Origin: Candidatus Zixiibacteriota bacterium
GTDB lineage: Bacteria > Zixibacteria > MSB-5A5 > GN15 > FEB-12
Direction of reading: 5' to 3'
Length of the DNA stretch: 7,190 nt
NCBI GenBank assembly: GCA_003641415.1
Contig: QNAG01000136.1
Location: 1-7,190 of the forward strand
Translations under genes and position numbers: made by a program
In this document: positions 6,248-7,190 of the stretch, piece by piece
How the letters are laid out: each line of letters begins with the position of its first letter
How positions within the stretch are numbered: position 1 is the first letter of the stretch
The notes under the pieces: generated by a model
Told to the model about the DNA's origin: nothing
What the model saw: the letters and a program-made list of their open reading frames with translations, nothing else
Database searches by the model: none

Positions 6248-6331
6248 ATGAGAAAAACAATGAAGTACATTCTTATTGGCATAGCGCCACCGGCGCTGTA
6301 TTTTGTCACCCCAGCGAAAGGGACTTGTTGA
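6248..6331 (+). other. Short frame resembling a gene start interrupted by a repeat
   Basis: ATG at 6248 reads MRKTMKYILIGIAPPALYFV and stops at 6329-6331. The first 12 residues look like a lipoprotein or secretion signal (basic start, then a hydrophobic run), but codons from about 6283 onward are the 38-bp repeat. There is no good ribosome binding site. It may be the remains of a gene cut by repeat insertion, or chance. Confidence 0.15.
6283..6320. repeat. 38-bp direct repeat, copy 2 (pairs with 5309-5346)
   Basis: Identical over 38 bases to 5309-5346. The AGCGCC-ACC-GGCGCT hairpin is intact (6283-6297), but the second hairpin is cut: CCCCAGC and GAAA are present (6309-6319), then only the first G of the right arm, after which the sequence changes to GACTTGTTG. 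The repeat therefore ends inside a hairpin, which looks like an insertion, recombination or deletion junction. Confidence 0.93.
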
Positions 6332-6341
6332 AAAAGTATCC
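6321..6341. repeat. Imperfect GGACTT hairpin at the repeat junction
   Basis: GGA-CTT (6321-6326) can pair with AAG-TA-TCC (6334-6341) across a 7-nt loop with a two-base bulge. Its reverse complement (CTTTTTCAACAAG core) resembles the hairpin at 6466-6486 (CTTTGTCAACAAG core), so the two may be related, in opposite orientations. Confidence 0.45.
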
Positions 6342-6403
6342 TAAGTGCAAGTTTGTTGAGAGTGCGATTTTGAGAACGGGCGACGTAAAGCCGCCCTCTG
6401 CGC

Positions 6404-6417
6404 GAGATTTCAATCTC
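6404..6417. repeat. GAGATT-TC-AATCTC palindrome
   Basis: A perfect 6-bp inverted repeat with a two-base centre, lying between a GGGCG/CGCCC stem (about 6379-6397) and the reversed module B at 6424-6448. It is part of the repeat mosaic. Confidence 0.5.
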
Positions 6418-6423
6418 CTCTCA

Positions 6424-6448
6424 CGTAGCGGCGGGGCTTGTCTCCGCC
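6424..6448 (-). repeat. Module B of the tandem repeat, inverted copy
   Basis: These 25 bases are the reverse complement of 1966-1990 (and 2111-2135) at 23 of 25 positions. The core reads CGTAGCGGCGGGG then CTTGTCTCCGCC. GGCGG/CCGCC pairing of the stem is retained. Module A, next to B in the tandem unit, is absent here. Confidence 0.85.
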
Positions 6449-6465
6449 CTCATGGTATCGCTGAC

Positions 6466-6486
6466 TGGGCTTTGTCAACAAGCCCA
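6466..6486. repeat. TGGGCTT hairpin
   Basis: TGGGCTT (6466-6472), loop TGTCAAC, AAGCCCA (6480-6486): a perfect 7-bp stem. AAGCAGGGGG follows, so it is not a T-tract terminator. Confidence 0.7.
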
Positions 6487-6506
6487 AAGCAGGGGGAATC
6501 AGTGCA

Positions 6507-6530
6507 CAGGCAATGTACATGCAATGCCTG
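6507..6530. repeat. CAGGCA/TGCCTG inverted repeat
   Basis: CAGGCA (6507-6512) pairs with TGCCTG (6525-6530). After one A-A mismatch the stem continues with TG/CA. It abuts the next hairpin with only a few bases between. Confidence 0.55.
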
Positions 6531-6535
6531 CTGGA

Positions 6536-6553
6536 TTCCTGCGTGCGCAGGAA
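6536..6553. repeat. TTCCTGCG/CGCAGGAA hairpin, dRS3-like
   Basis: TTCCTGCG-TG-CGCAGGAA is a perfect 8-bp inverted repeat preceded by CTGGA. The ATTCC-N8-GGAA shape resembles the short dispersed repeats called dRS3 in Neisseria and look-alikes elsewhere. The resemblance is by form only; I claim no common origin. Confidence 0.6.
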
Positions 6554-6576
6554 AGACAATACAACATAACTGCCAG

Positions 6577-6604
6577 TATGTCAAACGGCCTGCCGCTTGA
6601 CATA
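6577..6604. repeat. TATGTCAA/TTGACATA hairpin, diverged module C
   Basis: TATGTCAA (6577-6584) pairs with TTGACATA (6597-6604). After one mismatch, CGG/CCG extends the stem around a CCTG loop. The core GTCAA-CGGCCTG-CCG-TTGAC is recognisably a variant of module C that has lost one base. Confidence 0.65.
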
Positions 6605-6627
6605 TAAGGATATTGAAGCTTTTGTGC

Positions 6628-6657
6628 GTCAAGCCGACAGGCGGCTTGACCTACATG
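6628..6657 (-). repeat. Module C of the tandem repeat, inverted copy
   Basis: GTCAAGCCG (6628-6636), loop ACAGG, CGGCTTGAC (6642-6650): a perfect 9-bp stem. Bases 6629-6657 are the exact 29-bp reverse complement of 2142-2170 in the second tandem unit. This is the best match between the two repeat regions and shows recent shared origin or conversion. Confidence 0.92.
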
Positions 6658-6771
6658 CCTTTTGAGTAAGAATGGCAGGTTTGAAGACAAATCCGCCCTA
6701 CTTCTCGTTGTATTCGATATTTGGACAACCACTGAAGATCGATGACATCGGATGCTCTGATCATAATCTCC

Positions 6772-7190
6772 CTAATACAACCGCTCCCTCTTAGCCAAGA
6801 ACGCATACAATGCTTTGTCGAAGGGCATGCCGGTATCGATGGGATGATAGTCGATATTCGCCTGGCGACAGGCTGAGGCGATTTCGTCCGAGAAGGCGCG
6901 GACTGCTTTACCAAAAGCACCCCTTATCTGGTAGGGCGAAGTGGTGATTTCATCGCCGGTCTCCATATCCTTAAACACCGCCTCGCGCGGGAAAGCAAAA
7001 TCCCGTTCGCGCGGATCGAGGATATGAAAAACAATCACCTCGTGCTTATTATAGCGGAAATGTTTCAGTCCGCTGATAATCTTTGAGGCATCGTCAAGCA
7101 GGTCCGAAAGAATAATCACCAGCCCGCGCCGTTTAATACGGTCAGCCATTTCGTGCAACGTGACAGAAATATCAGTCCGGTCGCTTGGAG
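6772..7190 (-). CDS. DUF58 family protein, C-terminal part (5' end outside window)
   Basis: The frame is open from the right edge of the window to TAG (complement of 6772-6774) and shows the last 138 residues of the product. A TTG at 7156-7158 could be mistaken for the start, but the frame continues upstream without a stop, so the true start is beyond 7190. Recognisable DUF58 features are a helix HEMADRIKRRG, the strand VIILSDLLDD with the metal-site-type Asp of a von Willebrand A-like fold, HEVIVFHILDPRERDFAFP, the beta pair VFKDMETGDEI, a long helix with FSDEIASACRQANIDY, and the C-terminal FLAKRERLY. DUF58 proteins usually have about 290 residues and are encoded next to a MoxR AAA+ ATPase and BatA/BatB-type proteins; those would lie beyond the right edge. 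It is convergent with the zinc-ribbon gene. Confidence 0.9.
   Translation of the reverse strand, partial: PSDRTDISVTLHEMADRIKRRGLVIILSDLLDDASKIISGLKHFRYNKHEVIVFHILDPRERDFAFPREAVFKDMETGDEITTSPYQIRGAFGKAVRAFSDEIASACRQANIDYHPIDTGMPFDKALYAFLAKRERLY

Larger units (their letters stand above)
6183..6771. other. Repeat-filled gap between convergent genes
   Basis: Nearly 590 bases with no credible gene. A 126-codon frame at 6223-6600 (+) runs straight through five inverted repeats and has no family-like sequence, so I treat it as chance. From 6283 to 6657 the gap is a mosaic of hairpin modules shared with the other two gaps, annotated separately. From 6658 to 6771 I see nothing assignable, and no clear terminator for the DUF58 gene. 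Confidence 0.75.

Noticed and set aside
6223..6600. 125-residue + frame in the repeat island
   Set aside because: It reads through several hairpins, the start is not ATG and has no Shine-Dalgarno, and the composition is that of translated repeats.
6283..6657. Insertion sequence remnant
   Set aside because: No transposase-like frame and no paired terminal inverted repeats enclosing the block; it is a collection of short hairpins.
7156..7158. TTG as the start of the DUF58 gene
   Set aside because: The frame continues open to the window edge with ten more sense codons, and only the C-terminal half of the family length is visible.

Overview
The window looks like a chromosomal segment of a free-living Gram-negative-type bacterium, probably from a less-studied lineage. 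The mix of a FapA/DUF342 protein, a large DUF2723 membrane glycosyltransferase with a TPR-like tail and a DUF58 protein, plus heavy intergenic hairpin repeats, would fit the FCB group or a candidate phylum such as Zixibacteria. That placement is inference from gene content only; there is no marker gene here. Nothing indicates a phage, plasmid, CRISPR array or RNA operon.

Layout, left to right. The 3' end of a response-regulator receiver domain (1-186, +) sits 5 bp ahead of a complete fapA-like gene (192-1622, +), so the two probably form an operon. A 608-bp gap (1623-2230) follows. Its second half is a hairpin-rich repeat block: two 145-bp units in tandem that stop one base before the purine-rich Shine-Dalgarno region of the next gene. 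That gene (2231-5002, +) encodes a 923-residue DUF2723 protein: a multi-spanning GT-C-type membrane core, a large extracytoplasmic domain and a TPR-like C-terminus. The next gap (5003-5567) holds more hairpins, a strong GC-rich terminator-like stem, and then a near-consensus sigma70-type promoter (TTGACA-17-TATAGT). This promoter should drive a doubtful 52-codon ORF (5425-5583) and a 204-residue protein of unknown function (5568-6182, +) with an internally duplicated two-TM unit and a C-terminal zinc ribbon. A second repeat-rich gap (6183-6771) separates it from a convergent, truncated DUF58 gene (6772-7190, -).

The genes do not make one obvious pathway: signalling/FapA, envelope glycosylation, an unknown membrane zinc-ribbon protein and a MoxR/DUF58-type module are neighbours rather than partners. 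The most distinctive feature is the intergenic repeat system. Several hairpin modules recur in all three gaps, in both orientations and in different orders. One module shows compensatory base changes that keep its stem paired, and an exact 38-bp direct repeat brackets the promoter plus zinc-ribbon gene.
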